From assembly GCA_028288905.1 (NCBI GenBank), contig JAQGHJ010000749.1:1-5102 (forward strand): a stretch of DNA of 5,102 nucleotides, read 5' to 3'. The notes under the pieces were generated by a model. That model was not told where the DNA came from. It ran no database searches and worked only from the letters and a program-made list of their open reading frames with translations. Source of the stretch: Phycisphaerales bacterium (GTDB taxonomy: Bacteria > Planctomycetota > Phycisphaerae > Tepidisphaerales > Tepidisphaeraceae). Below are positions 4,393 to 5,102 of this stretch, one piece after another (position 1 is the stretch's first letter; each line of letters begins with the position of its first letter). The position numbers and the translations under genes are program-made.

Positions 4393-5102
4393 TCACGGCA
4401 CCGGCGGCGGCCCCTCGGCCTTGTCCCGCCCGACCCACTCCTTCACCCGGCCCGGCAGCAGCTTGAGGCCGAGCTCGCGGAGCCGCCCGCTCACCAGCGG
4501 CTGGCCGGTGTGGTACGCGATCGCCCGGGCCCCGACGGCCTGCACCTCGAGCCAGTTCCACCCGGCCCCGATCCCGACGCCGACGAGCGGCACCCCCTTC
4601 GTCGCCAGCGCCCGTCCGGTCAGCTTGGCCCCGAGGAACCGCCCGCTCAGTTTGGCGGCCGCCTCGAAGCTGCCCTTGCCAACCGCCCGGCGGACGAGCG
4701 ACTTCGTCAGCTGTTCGCCCGCCCGCACGCCGAGCTGCCGCAACGCTTGGCTCAGGGCCGCGGGGAACACGACGGCCAGCACGTCCGCCCGGAACCGCTC
4801 GGGGTCGTCGAGCGACGCCGGGTCGAGCAACGCCGCGATGCCGCCGGCCATCGTCCCCTCGACCTTCATCATCGCCGCCATGTCCGCCAAGGCGGCCGGC
4901 ATGAACGTGAGCGGACTGGCCAGCACGCCGGTGACGCCGCCGATGGTCGCCCCCTGCTTCTGGGCGTACTTGACGAGCTGCCGGGCCATCTCCTCCGGCG
5001 GGGCGTTGGGGTCGCGGGTGCGGACCTCCATCGCCAGCCGGCGGCAGGCGTCGGCGTCCGGCACCACCCAGCCCATCATCTGCTCGACCTTGTCGGCGAG
5101 GA
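4393..5102 (-). CDS. EcsC family protein, 5' end outside window
   Basis: The frame runs from the TGA at 4393-4395 to the window edge with no stop, showing about 235 residues. Two ATGs at 5074-5079 are possible starts, but the codons before them read LADKVEQ in a natural way and no Shine-Dalgarno sequence precedes them, so the gene probably begins further upstream. The match to the EcsC family, from memory, rests on a Trp followed by an acidic stretch, the helix MARQLVKYAQKQGATIGGVTG (about 38-58), a hydrophobic segment with PAALADM (about 68-74), the helix with RFRADVLAVVF, and the C-terminal glycine-rich VPLVGVGIGAGWNWLEVQAVGARAIAYH (about 169-196). The name comes from Bacillus EcsC, encoded with an ABC transporter; the molecular role of the family is unclear. 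Glycine-rich hydrophobic segments suggest membrane association. It ends in a Pro-rich tail (EGPPPVP). Confidence 0.72.
   Translation of the reverse strand, partial: LADKVEQMMGWVVPDADACRRLAMEVRTRDPNAPPEEMARQLVKYAQKQGATIGGVTGVLASPLTFMPAALADMAAMMKVEGTMAGGIAALLDPASLDDPERFRADVLAVVFPAALSQALRQLGVRAGEQLTKSLVRRAVGKGSFEAAAKLSGRFLGAKLTGRALATKGVPLVGVGIGAGWNWLEVQAVGARAIAYHTGQPLVSGRLRELGLKLLPGRVKEWVGRDKAEGPPPVP

Noticed and set aside
4215..4466. A small plus-strand frame in the gap before the EcsC-family gene
   Set aside because: Low-complexity Pro/Ala/Arg translation, overlap with the opposite gene's 3' end and no ribosome binding site.
1..5102. tRNA, rRNA, CRISPR array, riboswitch or insertion sequence
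   Set aside because: None was seen: no cloverleaf with a CCA-type end, no regularly spaced repeats, and no transposase motifs on either strand.

Overview
The window is about 70-77% GC, with dense coding on both strands and short intergenic gaps. The base composition, a Uma2-family gene, a cmk-plsC pair and alanine/proline-rich C-terminal tails together suggest a planctomycete of the Gemmataceae type. This placement is an inference from gene content; there is no rRNA or other marker gene to confirm it.

Layout, left to right. (1) At 1-345 (+) is the 3' end of a gene whose C-terminal beta-rich domain resembles the tail domain of planctomycete secreted alpha/beta-hydrolases; it ends in an Ala/Pro/Thr/Arg-rich repeat tail. 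(2) At 441-1945 (-) is a two-gene operon, cmk then plsC, joined by a 4-base ATGA overlap. (3) The 168-base divergent region 1946-2113 carries -10-like hexamers very close to both start codons and several inverted repeats. (4) At 2114-2779 (+) is a Uma2-family PD-(D/E)XK nuclease-like gene whose first half is clearly less GC-rich than its surroundings. (5) At 2780-2950 is a convergent gap with a 68-base hairpin element (17-base arms) that looks like a REP-type palindromic repeat. (6) At 2951-3640 (-) is an exported methionine sulfoxide reductase B with a full set of zinc cysteines. (7) At 3756-4193 (+), divergent from msrB, is a MutT-like Nudix hydrolase. (8) At 4194-4392 is a convergent gap with small hairpins only. 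(9) At 4393-5102 (-) is an EcsC-family protein whose 5' end runs off the window.

Functionally, cmk and plsC link nucleotide supply with phospholipid synthesis, a pairing seen in many bacteria. msrB and the Nudix gene share a 115-base divergent promoter region, and both families are often linked to repair or clean-up of oxidative damage. I see no phage, CRISPR, IS transposase, RNA gene or obvious defence island. The window is mostly ordinary chromosome. The points most worth checking are the palindromic element at 2852-2919, the possible leaderless starts of cmk and uma2, the base-composition break inside uma2, and the atypical recycling cysteine of MsrB.
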